Of a DNA stretch of 55,000 nucleotides, positions 1 to 20,779 are shown piece by piece (within the stretch, counting starts at the first letter, position 1; each line of letters starts with the position of its first letter). Source of the DNA: Cristatella mucedo. Its lineage: Eukaryota > Bryozoa > Phylactolaemata > Cristatellidae. The stretch covers positions 1 to 55,000 of the forward strand of contig WPIO01000079.1 in assembly GCA_009760855.2 (NCBI GenBank), given 5' to 3'. The notes below the pieces were generated by a model. It was not told the origin of the DNA. It did not search any database and saw only the letters and a list, made by a program, of their open reading frames with translations. Made by a program: the position numbers and the translations under genes.

Positions 1-580
1 AGTATATTTACTATTTTAATTATATATCTTAATCTTGTTAACTTAGTTAGGCATGATCTAGCTTTAACGTTATATGCAACTACTTCATCATATCTTTGAA
101 GAGCAAAATTTTTTTCTTAAATCTGCCATTTTCCTATAATTATTTAGAAAATATTATCAGCAATATTTCTTGGAAAACCTTTTTCATAATATGGATCCCT
201 GAATGTTTCAACTAGACAATCATCAACAATACTAGGAGATTGATCTTCATTAAAGAATTCTGGATGTCTAATCAAATTATAATTTGTTAACTTTTACCTC
301 TCACCTTTACGAATTAAATCAATTATAAAATCTGTGTGTAGTTTAATTTCATCATATCTATTAAAAAAAGGAATGCAATGATCATAAAACTTGTAAAATA
401 CTTCCCTAATTCTGATTATATAAGAAATCATACTCTCATGCCAATGTCTAGGAAAGAATTTACACCTTGTACTCATAGTATATTTAATAAATTTTTTCTT
501 TAAATCAAATTTTATTATGTTAGAATGTGATAGGATAAACAACGAAGTAGGCGAAAACACTATGCCGAGCGACAGAGAGT
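1..580 (-). other. AT-rich segment with an unidentified broken open frame
   Basis: This end of the window is visibly more AT-rich than what follows. On the minus strand a 116-codon frame runs 644-294; after one stop the same frame stays open for 49 more codons, to about 147. Its residues are rich in Phe, Ile, Lys and Tyr, unlike the Ala/Arg/Ser-rich frames elsewhere. I recognise no family. It may be a fragment of a mobile element or other inserted DNA, cut by the window edge. The in-frame stop argues that it is no longer functional. Confidence 0.4.
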
Positions 581-591
581 CTAGTGTTGAG

Positions 592-717
592 CGAGTAGTT
601 GGGTTTTGAAAGTTATGGAGACTAGTGGTCTCAGACGAAGACACTCGATCGAGCTGTGCGAGATTGAGAGTCGAGGCTGAGCCCTAGGCTCTATAACGTT
701 CAAAACATGACTACTCG
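592..717. repeat. Long imperfect palindrome beside a LINE 5' end
   Basis: Arms 592-620 and 689-717 are 29-bp near-complements, both reading CGAGTAGT...TTTTGAA.GTTAT.GAG. Weaker complementarity continues inward (CTAG...CTCAG). The right arm ends where LINE A copy 1 begins. It could be a small MITE-like element or an inverted duplication made during LINE insertion. Confidence 0.6.
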
Positions 718-1884
718 GTTTATACTCTGCCTCTTGCTGATGTGATTGCCAAGCACAATCTAGGCTTTCACTTCTATGCAGATGACACTCAGTTGTACCT
801 TTGCTTTGATCCCTCCCAGCCTTCGAGCACCTCAAATTCTCTAAACTCACTAGCTGCATGCATTGATGACATCCGCACATGGATGGCAGCAAATTTTCTA
901 AAACTTAACGATGATAAAACTAACTTACTAGTTATGGGCAAACCCAGTGTGATCCAGAGATTGGAAAGGCTGACTCTCAAAATTGGCTCTGCCAGCATAT
1001 CTCCAGTTGAATCAGCTCGAAATCTAGGTGCCATATTCCAAAGCGACCTCTCGTTAGACGACCATATCTGCTCCACAGTCAAATCCGCCTATTTTCAGCT
1101 TCATAACATTGCTAAAATTCGGGCTTGTTTAGATAAAGATACCACGTCCAAGTTGGTCCATGCATTCGTGACATCCCGTCTCGACTTCTGCAACTCACTG
1201 CTTACTTGCCTACCAGCATGTGCGATCAGGCGATTGCAGCTTGTGCAAAACTCTGCAGCTAGGCTTGTCTGTCGTGAGCGTCGCAGTTGCCGCATTACTC
1301 CACTTCTCGCCGACCTGCACTGGCTACCAGTCAAGCAACGGATTGACTTCAAGGTTTTGTCGCTCACTTTTAGGTCCCTTCATTCAATGGCTCCAGCCTA
1401 TCTGTCAGATATACTACCCCATCAGGCTAAGTATCGTACCACCTGCTTTTCGGAATCCAACAGTCTAGAAATACCTCATACAAACCTTAAATCCTTTGGA
1501 GACCGTGCATTTAGTTCATATGCTCCCAAAGCCTGGAACTCCCTCCCGACCTGCGTCAGAACATCCCCTGACCTGACCACATTTAAAAGGAACCTAAAAA
1601 CACACCTATTTAGGACAGCATTTAGTGGGTCCCTGTGATTTGTCCTTGATGTGCTTATGCGTGCTGACACTGTGCATGCTGCCACTAGCCACATTTGCAT
1701 ACTGACCGTGTGCATGTCACCCCTAACCATATTATTCATTTCGTTTGTTTTTTCAAGCATGATTTTACTTACCATTCAATGGCATTTCACTTTACAGCAA
1801 ATGTAAAGCGCCTAGAGAGAGATTAAGTTCTCTGAGGGCGCTTTATCAAGTGAATTATTATTATTAATATTATTATTATTATAA
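718..1884 (+). mobile_element. LINE family A copy 1 (CR1/L2-like), 5' truncated
   Basis: A frame at 742-1638 (298 codons) begins just before the reverse transcriptase catalytic motif FYADD and runs to the usual C-terminal block (HWLPVKQRIDFK, then GDRAFSSYAPKAWNSLP). The 3' UTR ends in a hairpin (GCGCCTAGA...GGGCGC, about 1808-1842) followed by an ATT/TTA-rich tail. The 5' part of RT and the endonuclease are missing, as expected from incomplete target-primed reverse transcription. No stop interrupts this stretch, so it is one of the youngest-looking copies here. Confidence 0.9.
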
Positions 1885-1914
1885 ACCAGGTGTGGCTAAG
1901 AAATAGGAAAACTT

Positions 1915-2723
1915 AGTGCTCAAATCGGCTCTGCCAGTGCATCTTGGAGAAATCTGGGCGACCTGTTCTAAAGTTAGCTGTCACTAGACGACAGTTCTCG
2001 TTAGCATCCGACGCTCCAAGTAACATTACTAAGATCCGGGCCTGCTTATACAACGAGATTCGTCTTAATAGGTCCGTGTGCATCTGTGACATCCATTCTC
2101 GGCTTCTGTAGTTCACTGAATGCTGGTCTACCGGCCGTTGTAATCAGGCTCCTACAGTTGGTGCAAAACTCGTCAGTTAGGCTTGCCCGTCGTGAGCATC
2201 GAAGTTGCCACAACAAACCATCTCTTACCGACCTGCACTGGCTCTCAATCAAGCAGCGCATCGACTTTAAGGTTCCGCCACTCACTTTGTCTGTCCCTCC
2301 ATTCTCTGGCTCCGTGTTACTAACCAGAACTACTCCCCCGCCAGGCTAGCCGGCGTACCACCTGCTTTTCTGACTCAAATCGCTTAGCTATACCTCTAAC
2401 GAACCTGAAATCCTTTGAAGATTGTGCCTTTAGGCTGTTTGCTACCAAAGCCTGGAACTCAATCCCGACTGACATTACGATATACTCTGATTTTCCAAAA
2501 TTTAAAAAGATGCAAAGACGAGCCTGTTTCTTACAGCATTGTCTGCATCCTTGGGACTTGTCCTTTTGAGTGCTTTTGCGTGCTGATACTATGCATGTTA
2601 CCACTAGCCACATTTTCATGTTGAAAATGTGCATGTTACCTCTAACCATGTTATGCTTGTTGACTGTATGCATGTTACCACCAGCCATTTGAGCATGCTT
2701 CCATTACAGTGTTTGTAAAGTGC
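1915..2723 (+). mobile_element. LINE family A copy 2, degenerate
   Basis: The sequence follows copy 1 from the region after the RT catalytic motif to the 3' UTR, but with many substitutions and frame breaks. The 3' end (GTAAAGTGCCTAGA) runs straight into the ACAGAG microsatellite instead of finishing the terminal hairpin. Confidence 0.75.
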
Positions 2724-2897
2724 CTAGACAGAGAGACAGACAGAGAGACAGACAGACAGACAGAGACAGAGACAGAGACAGAGACAGAGACAGAGACAGA
2801 GACAGGGACAGAGACAGAGACAGAGACAGAGACAGAGACAGAGACAGAGACAGAGACAGAGACAGAGACAGAGACAGAGACAGAGACAGAGAGACAA
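2724..2897. repeat. (ACAGAG)n microsatellite
   Basis: A nearly pure six-base array with one GGGACA variant. It starts inside the LINE A 3' hairpin sequence (CCTAGACAGAGAG in place of CCTAGAAAGAGAT), so it probably grew from that purine-rich stretch. The open frames across it are low complexity, not genes. Confidence 0.95.
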
Positions 2898-2949
2898 AAA
2901 CAAGGATAGCGAGAGTTCGCTACAAGTTTGTAAAGTTAGCTGGATGCAA

Positions 2950-3115
2950 GTACGCTAGAATAAAGAAAAGACTTAGACAGAAACAGGTGAGCTTTTGGGT
3001 GACAAGAAGCAAGATCATTGCAAGTAGTGACCGTACTCAGAAGCAAGTTCCGAACTTTCGGCGCATGCGAGCTGCTGAAGGCTCGATAGCCGAAACATTT
3101 CACTTGAGTACGAGG
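2950..3115 (-). mobile_element. LINE A-like fragment, inverted
   Basis: Read on minus, this encodes a diverged copy of the LINE C-terminal block ([18 protein letters not shown], then a KAHLF stretch). It points the opposite way to the preceding copies. Confidence 0.6.
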
Positions 3116-3715
3116 GACGTTAAGACCCAAATGCGACGTTGTGCGAGAGCCAAGAGCAAGGAGCATGAGAGCAAGGTCAAGGCTGAGGCTAATGAGGGGA
3201 AGTGAAGAGCACGTAGATCAGACTGGGTACTTTGAAATTGATCCGATGCTTGATTGGATAGGGAGCTGGTGGAGATCCAACACTTCGCCGTTGACGACAG
3301 ACCTGACGTGTGTCACCACAGTTTTACGTCAATTGCAGACAATTGCGAAAACAGGATGAGAACCCTGACCTGAATGGGAGTTACGATACACGAAACGTTA
3401 TGCCACAAATGCTTAAACTAGTTTGGCTGTCGGACTCTAATCAACGGAGGCACTGATTTTGGCAATTTTTTTATCCACCCGCTGTCGTTCTTATTAAGTT
3501 ATGCCTCCGGTTCTATGCGAACTCCTCTTAGTGAGTCTTCTCCGTCGTCCCTTGTCAACATGTTTGCGCAAGTTTGAAACGGTCTTTCTCGTAATTTACT
3601 ATTAGCCTCTTTCGGACCACTGGCTATCGGCAGCGTCGACTAAACCTTTACCTTCTCAGGGGACTTATGACTAAGCCTACCTCTGGGGAGATCGGCTGGG
3701 AGGAAATCTACGACT
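3116..3715. other. No gene recognised
   Basis: Mixed-composition DNA between LINE fragments. No ORF of note, tRNA-like promoter or tandem array was seen. Confidence 0.4.
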
Positions 3716-3717
3716 AA

Positions 3718-4640
3718 GCCTCAAACTCTGCAGCTAGGCTTGTCTGTCGTGAGCCTCGCAGTTGCCACATCACACCACTTCTAGTTGACCTGGACTGGCT
3801 CTTAGTCAAGCAACGCATATCGACTTCAAGGTTATGTCACTCACTTTTAGATCCCTTCATAGTTTGGCTCAAGCCTATCTATCGGATCTACTCCCCCGCC
3901 AGGCTAAGCATCGTACCACTCGCTTTTTGGAATCTGATCGTTTACCTATACCTTGTACGAACCTGAAATCTTTTGGAGACTGTGCCTTTATTTCGTAAGA
4001 GGTCACAAAGCCCGGAACTCTTCGCGCTCTCAGGTCCTGTGTGGACAATAAATTAGCTGTCTCACTCCTCCGTTTAAAGACCGTTGCCAACAGAAGTGTT
4101 AGCTCTGCAGGTCGTTGACTTCGGAACTCGCTTCCACAAGTCTTAGGCAACGATAACTACTCTTCTGCTGCCGGCTATGGGTCATCCTTTTCAGCGGTCA
4201 TGAACTGCTACTTCCATGCTACTCACTACCTCAACTGCTCTCCTGACTCTGCTATGCTTCCCACTTTCTCTTTGTTTTGTGAGACGAAGTCTGTTGGCTA
4301 CCGAATGCGTACCGAAAGCCGCTTAGGCTGTGAGTGCGCTATACAAAACTCTCCTGCGTAACACCCACATAGTCTTCTTTATGACTTTGTGTAGTTACAA
4401 ACGGAGATACATCACATTCCGACTGGATTACATTACGTCACGACATCCTCCACGAACTTGACAACATTTCAAACAAATGTAAATGCATCTAATCATCACA
4501 GAATTTAGTGGATCCATGTGATTCGTCCTTTACCAGCATATGGGTGCTGACAATGTGCATGCTGCCACCAACCATATTTGCATGCTGACCCTGTGCAAGT
4601 CATCTCTAACCAAGTTATGCTAGTTGTCATTCAGCATGGT
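3718..4640 (+). mobile_element. LINE family A copy 3, split by LINE B
   Basis: The left piece (3718-4016) covers the C-terminal RT region up to the 'WNS' part of the conserved block. The right piece (about 4430-4640) resumes with the sequence that encodes 'T.PDLTTF' in other copies and goes on into the 3' UTR (GTGCATGCTGCCACC). Between them sits a LINE B 3' end. Several frameshifts are present. Confidence 0.75.
4017..4430 (+). mobile_element. LINE family B 3' end nested in LINE A
   Basis: The sequence changes abruptly to family B: ALRSCVDNKLAVSLLRLKT-like coding, then the 3' UTR with GTTGGCTACCGAATGCGTAC, GCGCTATACAAAACTCTCCT and the terminal GGAGATACATCACATT. It sits inside LINE A copy 3, which resumes afterwards, so B inserted after A. 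Confidence 0.75.
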
Positions 4641-4681
4641 ACTGCACTGGTGCAGCTCTCAGCTTAGCCGTAGTGGGAGCC

Positions 4682-4925
4682 CTTGCCTTAGCAGAGTCGA
4701 CTAGGGCGCCTAGTACAGATCTCCCAGCTCCCGATCCACCTAGCTCAGGTTAGAATGGAGCTTTTTGAAGGCGATGCGGTTAGGAGATAGAGCGACTAAT
4801 GTGCTTGTCTTAACGGGTTCGACTAGGACACCTAAAACAGGCCCGGCCCCTGGTCTACCCGCTAAAGTTAGAATGAAGCCTGGTGCAGACGATGCGGTCA
4901 GGATGTGCACCGACTAATATGCTGA
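4682..4925. repeat. Diverged tandem duplication, period 122 bp
   Basis: Copy 1 is 4682-4803 and copy 2 is 4804-4925. Shared blocks in order: CTTG.CTTA, TTCGACTAGG or GTCGACTAGG, GTTAGAATG.AG, GCGATGCGGT or ACGATGCGGT, and CGACTAAT.TGCT. No further unit is visible. Confidence 0.75.
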
Positions 4926-5002
4926 AGTAGAAATAGAGCTACGCGCGAGAGGTCAGGAGTTTAGAGGAGAGAGAATATAATGAGACGACTGACAGAGCTC
5001 GG

Positions 5003-5090
5003 GGCTGCAGCTTGGGCAGTCGATGAAAGACTACGCCTCGAGAGCACGGCTGCAGCTTGAAGTCGATGCGAGACTACGCTTCGAGAGCAC
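5003..5090. repeat. Tandem duplication, period 45 bp
   Basis: Both units start with GGCTGCAGCTTG and end with TCGAGAGCAC. The second has a small deletion and a few substitutions. Confidence 0.8.
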
Positions 5091-5436
5091 GAGAGACGAA
5101 CTTACGGCGACGAACAGCTAAGTGCAACTTAGACAGTACAGTTGTGTTCTGCCGGCTACTCAGTTAGCTGCTCGTATTTTGGGGTGCTGTAGCGACCCGC
5201 CTTCGCGGTTGGGACAATCGCTAGCGACGCGCGCACAGGGTAGTTGGTTATACTCGGGCTTCGGGAGTTCGCGCAGTTAACTCCGTCGGTCCGGTAACCA
5301 CTACTAGCAAGCCAACAATAAACTGTTGCTTTCGGCACCCAGTTGTGGCCGCCTGTGTTTTAACCGCGCTGCAGCACTGCATCACACAGTCCACCGGTAG
5401 AGAACCAGGGGACGAGCTTCTCTGCGCGGTTACACT

Positions 5437-5556
5437 ACCACTAGCCATTTGATCGTGCTTCCTTTGCAGCAAATGCAGAGTGCCTAGAAAGAGATTGAAT
5501 TCTATGAGGGGGCTATAACACATGTATTATTACTATCATTAATAATACTATTATTA
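5437..5556 (+). mobile_element. LINE family A 3' tail fragment
   Basis: Only the last about 120 bp remain: CTTTGCAGCAAATG, the hairpin GTGCCTAGAAAGAGATTGA...GAGGGGGCT, then a TTATTA-rich tail. Confidence 0.85.
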
Positions 5557-5611
5557 TGACCTTGGGGTGTCTGCGGGGGGGGGACCTACGACTAAGGCTC
5601 TACTTTTGGGG

Positions 5612-5725
5612 GAGGGGACTTTCGGGGATAGGGACCTTCAGGGTGAGGGAAATGACCTTCCGGGATAGGGACTTTCGAGGTGGAAGGAACCTTCGGGGAG
5701 GAGGAATCTTCAGGGGGGAGGGGAA
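5612..5725 (+). promoter_or_regulatory. Minisatellite of kappaB-like decamers upstream of the TNF ligand
   Basis: About six imperfect units of 16-20 bp carry GGGACTTTCG (5615 and 5668), GGGACCTTCA (5631), TGACCTTCCG (5653), GGAACCTTCG (5686) and GGAATCTTCA (5703). These lie one or two bases from the NF-kappaB/Rel consensus GGGRNYYYCC. The array is about 0.5 kb before the TNF ligand start codon. The repeat is seen directly; a regulatory role is inference. Confidence 0.35.
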
Positions 5726-5779
5726 GACTCGCAGCGGAGTTCCGCTCGCTCAATACTCGTACAGGCGGATACGATTATG

Positions 5780-6192
5780 ATAGTCGTGCTGGGCTGAATC
5801 CGCCGCCGCCAGTAGCCAGCGGTCAACGGTAATTAGGGCTCTGACCTCTGACCCGCAGCCTGAATGGGCTCTCTCCACCATCCCTTATACCTAAGTCCTT
5901 CGCCTATAACTCGTCTCCCGGCAGCGACGACGACGATACCTTTGACCTTTGCGTGCGCCCGCTACATCAGTGTTTCCGCAGGGGCATTCCCCAATCGTCC
6001 GGGGCTAGGGTGTTCCCCCTAGTGCAGGACTAGAGGCATTCCCGGGTGTTCCCCTAGTCAGGCGTCTCGGGAAGCTGGTTCCCACCGATTTCGTGAGCGG
6101 ACGTCGCCACCGCTTCGGCAGTCACCTGCTGCGGCAGCGTCTGATGCTGACGGGCTTCAGCACTTCGTCGTCACGAGGGCTGGGAGCTCAGT
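5780..6192 (+). promoter_or_regulatory. GC-rich 5' flank and leader of the TNF ligand gene
   Basis: GC- and CpG-rich DNA leads up to the start codon at 6193. A direct repeat of GGCATTCCC-like and GGTGTTCCCC-like segments lies at about 5984-6055. I could not place a TATA box or initiator with confidence. Confidence 0.3.
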
Positions 6193-16887
<10,695 letters not shown>

Positions 16888-17215
16888 GCTCGCCCGGTGG
16901 AGGCATTCCTCCGCTAGACGCCTCGCGAGACGTCGCGTGCGCCGGGGACGAAGCTCCGCAAGCTTTGCGAGTAACTTTCTATTCGCTGGCGGCTGAAGTG
17001 CGCTTCTTATAGCGCCCGAACTTTTTTTATGAAGTCTTTCGTCCGAGAACGGCTGAGAATTTCGATGTATTTCGAAGTCGGCGACGCGTCCGCTGTCCGA
17101 GTCCTGCCCGCTTCCTGCTCAGTGACTTCCTGCGCCGGAGGGACTTAAACCAGGCCTTCTGCACCTGGACGAAGCTTAGCTCGGCTTGCTCAGAATCGGC
17201 CAGGATAAGAGTGCC

Positions 17216-17221
17216 AATAAA
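17216..17221 (+). terminator. Poly(A) signal AATAAA, likely for the TNF ligand
   Basis: AATAAA lies 329 nt after the stop codon on the coding strand. It is the first clear match downstream of the gene, so the mRNA probably ends shortly after 17230. Confidence 0.5.
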
Positions 17222-17249
17222 TGAGTACAAAGCCGAAATTCCGCCCGAG

Positions 17250-18480
17250 CGGCGTTAATGGCCACTTAATTGCCAACTGCCCAACTCTCCGGCGACAGAC
17301 TGCGCTTATTCTATAAGGGATTCTTTTCCTTACTTACAGACTTCCGACTCGCCCGATCCCTCATCTCAGTTAGCTTTGTGCAAGCGCTTACGACTGCGAG
17401 AAATGCCCAGGGTGTGGCATGCGGTCATATTTGTGCTTTGTAAGAACTGGTCAAGCTATACCGGCGCACGCTCTGATGACGGCTGGGCCGTCGAACGGGG
17501 CCGCCGCCGGGGCGCTCTCTCTACGGGGGGGGGGTCTTTCTCGCGGAAGCGCACTTTCTCGAGCGTTTTCTTCTCAGACGAAGGCAGGCAACCGCCAGAA
17601 ATGACGCCGCCACCGTGCGACGGCTCGCGCGGCCAGCCGGCGTCACGTTGACGTGCAGCCGCCGCTGCCCGGTAGAGCGCGAAAAAGAGAAAGGAGCTGC
17701 TCTGCCCTGTGAGCGCGCGGTCGGAGCCAAATCGTCGCCCGCGTAGCGTAATGCCCTACCAAGCGGAGCGCTTGCTTTGGCAACCGCGGCTCGCGGGCAA
17801 CGAGGCGTCCGGACGTCGCGGCAAAGTCCGCCCCGGTAGCAGCCGCGGCGAGAGCTGCCAAGCGAAGCCACTACAGCTAGCCGAAGCGACATCCGGCTGC
17901 AACTGTGCACAAAGTGTAACGCACTAGAACAAGCTCGATCCGTGGGGAAATTCCAGAGAAACTCCTGGAGCAGCCGATAAGTGCCGGAATGCGGACTAAA
18001 ACAAGAAAAAGGAGACTCGCTCGCTGGCGCAGAGCCAACAGCGCTGTAGTCCAGAGTGACGACCGACCATTGGACGGCGGCTGCGGGTTGGCTCGTAGCA
18101 TCGGGGCCTTCGACCTTCGACCCGAGAGAGTCGCACAAGCTCCCACGCTCCCACGGCCTGACGTGCATGCCCTAATGTGCCTGCGAGTGAATGCCTGCCA
18201 TTGAAGCCACCCGCTCCGATCGAAGCTGCCGCCATGATTGACATCGCAGTTTCGAGGTAGAGAATGAAATTCCTGAAATGCTGGTAGCTCCGATGGAAGC
18301 ACGATGGACGCTTCGGAAGAGCGCATCCGAATAAGCTGAGCAAAGTCGGGATAGTCACGTGCATGAACGCAGTTGATTTCCAGCAGCCAATTAGCGTCAG
18401 TCAGCCACCTGGCTGTGCAACGGGTAAGTAAAAAAAAATACAGGTCAAAGTCAGCTTCATTCGCCAGCTTCATTTCTATT
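17250..18480. other. GC/CpG-rich segment, no gene assigned
   Basis: GC-rich DNA from about 17480 to 18200 with long overlapping frames on minus (18168-17521, 215 codons; 18473-17877, 198 codons). The frames overlap each other and resemble no family I know. It may be a promoter or first exon of an unrecognised gene, or only GC-rich intergenic DNA. Confidence 0.3.
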
Positions 18481-18730
18481 GCGGGATATTAGTCCGTGTG
18501 GCTATATTTTACCTCACAAGCTTGACAGTTGGTGGACGGCTGCTACCCCTTTGTCTGCTTAGCAAAGCAGCAATTACAACTACAGCAGGGTTCGCTTTCT
18601 GATTAGCGACCGTGCCCGAAAACTAAAAACATAGCGACGAAGCGAAAGTTTTACACGGTCGCGCTCTGTGGCGTCGTCGTACTCATCGTGACATGACAAA
18701 CCCAAAGCTGCGGCAGCTTTTTCCATTCAG

Positions 18731-18786
18731 AACTGCAGCAGCAGATTTCCCTTTCGAAAACTGCAGTAGCAGATTTCGCTTTCGAG
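18731..18786. repeat. 28-bp tandem duplication
   Basis: Two units read AACTGCAG.AGCAGATTTC and then CTTTCGA, starting at 18731 and 18759. A perfect 9-bp hairpin (GGTGCCGAC, loop GAAT) follows at 18836-18857. Confidence 0.8.
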
Positions 18787-18869
18787 GTCTGTGGTGAAGA
18801 GACTTCACACGATCAACCTCAAACCTCAAACGATCGGTGCCGACGAATGTCGGCACCTGGGGAAGGCAC

Positions 18870-20630
18870 ATGCTGGAGGACTATTGACAATTGTGATCGC
18901 GCATCGGTCCTCTGGCGACAGCTACTATTCAACATGCCTAGCCTGGAGGAATCTGACGAGCCTACCGGATGTAGACGACGCATGAGCCATTAGTGGCAGA
19001 GAGAGGCGCCGGGTGTTCCAATTAGCTTAAAGGTAGGCGAGAACGTACAAACAAATGTATTTAGTTCCACTTACGTAGCAGCAACCACAATCGCAGCAAC
19101 TTCGCTGTAAACGATACTATCCCGAAAGCCGTCAGTGGCTCCTCTATTTACGATGGCAGACCAGGCTGCAGATACAAAGCAGTTTCATAATTCCAGCTTC
19201 CAACCAACAAATGGCTTGTGTAAAACGCTGAACAGTGGCCGTAAAAACTGTTTCCTTAACAGAGGGGCGACGTGAGCTTCTAAGTTCAGGAGTCAACAAA
19301 CCATTCGGTAGGCACATCACGGCTATCGGCCATGCAGAGCTGCCCAGTCAACCATGTAGCATGGCTCTTGAGATCACCGCCCCCACCGTCCCAGTGGCAG
19401 CTCGCTCGACGGTGCACACACAGACGAATGGATACAAGCTAAGTCCCTCGGAGCATGGATCACTTCGCTCTCAGCATCTTCATAGTTCCTTCCAACCTAC
19501 AGCGATCACATGCGACAGATTAAGAGTGCTGTAATATTACGCATGCGAGCATGATAAAGACAGCCAGCGCTATTTAATGATGCTCTTACATCTGGGAAAT
19601 TTTGTTCACTTTAGCTCTGTCCGGAGTTGTCAGGCAGCACGGTTCGCTGGCGGAATTGGCTGCAGACAGACGATCACCAGCCGACGCGATATCATTGCCA
19701 GCAAAGGATGGCTCAACAAGGAGTCCTAAAGCACGAAATCAAATGTCAAACCATATTTGGATGCACACGCACGCACGCACACTCAGAGGATTGACTCAAT
19801 GGCTGCTGGCGAGCGGCACTGAGTTTGCTGCGTTCGACGCCGTTTTCTTCTGGCGTCTGATGATCGTGGACAATCGTGGCTACGAATCCAAGAGCAAAGG
19901 ACCAAGGGAACAGAGCTGCAGAGCCAAGTAGCGATTAGGTTATGCACTCAAAGGCACAAGTATTTGGACGGCTGAAGCAGCCGCCATGACGGTTTCCTAC
20001 TCACTGACACGACATGTAAATATCTAATGCCTGTGCGCCGTTAAGTATGGTGACGAGAAAAAACAGCTAGTTCTCAAAGTTACCATCACATATCATAATT
20101 AATTTATCGCGCTAATATGGCATTGCACCTCCCGTATTTGCAACGACCTGCCTGACTCTCACAAGCATCGAGCTGATCAAGCATCAAGGGATGCGTTGAT
20201 CGAACGCATCCATGGCCGCTATACGCCCACTCCAGGCCTGTTGCCTGGAGTGAACAAAGAGAGCTCATCAATGGCCATGATATCAATGGACGGTGGCAGT
20301 TGTAAACGATCGTGGGGAGCAAAATGAGAGCAGAGAAATAGAAATTTGTTTGTGCAATTGTTCATAAAAAATGCTCCAGTTTTGCCACGTGTTCATTAAA
20401 TCCTTATCACATTTTCTCCTTTACCAGAGCTCTCCTAGCCGAGCTTGTTCGCCAAAGTGGAGAATAAACATTACAGAACGAAAGCTTTTCGGCCACCACC
20501 ATAAGTACATGCAAACAATCAGAAAAAACTAAAAATAGAACCAAGAGGCTGCCCTGACAAGGCAGCCCTGATCATTGGTCCACACGACTCGAAAAGGCTC
20601 CAGAACCATCCTCCAGCCTCAAAAGTCGTG
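18870..20630. other. Intergenic, no gene recognised
   Basis: No conserved coding frame. A perfect 10-bp stem with 5-nt loop (CACTCCAGGC at 20228-20237, complement at 20243-20252) is the only structure noted. Confidence 0.4.
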
Positions 20631-20631
20631 G

Positions 20632-20776
20632 CAATAGCACTTTAACCATTCTGCCCTCCAGGCCAGCTGTTGGTCTGGCTGAGGTCGTGGGCTCGAGCCC
20701 TGAGGCATATGTGAAGCGCCTGAATAGAGATTAAGTTCTCTTGGGGCGCCATACAAATGAATTATATATTTTTTTA
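20632..20776 (+). mobile_element. SINE2 copy 2
   Basis: B-box region GAGGTCGTGGGCTCGAGCCC, then GCGCCTGAATAGAGATTAAG and TTCTCTTGGGGCGCCA, then an AT-rich tail. The 3' hairpin is complete and close to that of LINE A. Confidence 0.85.
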
Positions 20777-20779
20777 AGC

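Noticed and set aside
5143-5440. Possible solo LTR with AATAAA at about 5310
   Set aside because: No convincing TG...CA ends, target duplication or second copy could be seen.
17521-18168. 215-codon minus frame as a gene
   Set aside because: Overlaps other frames of similar length, has no recognisable domain, and its Arg/Ser/Ala composition follows base composition.
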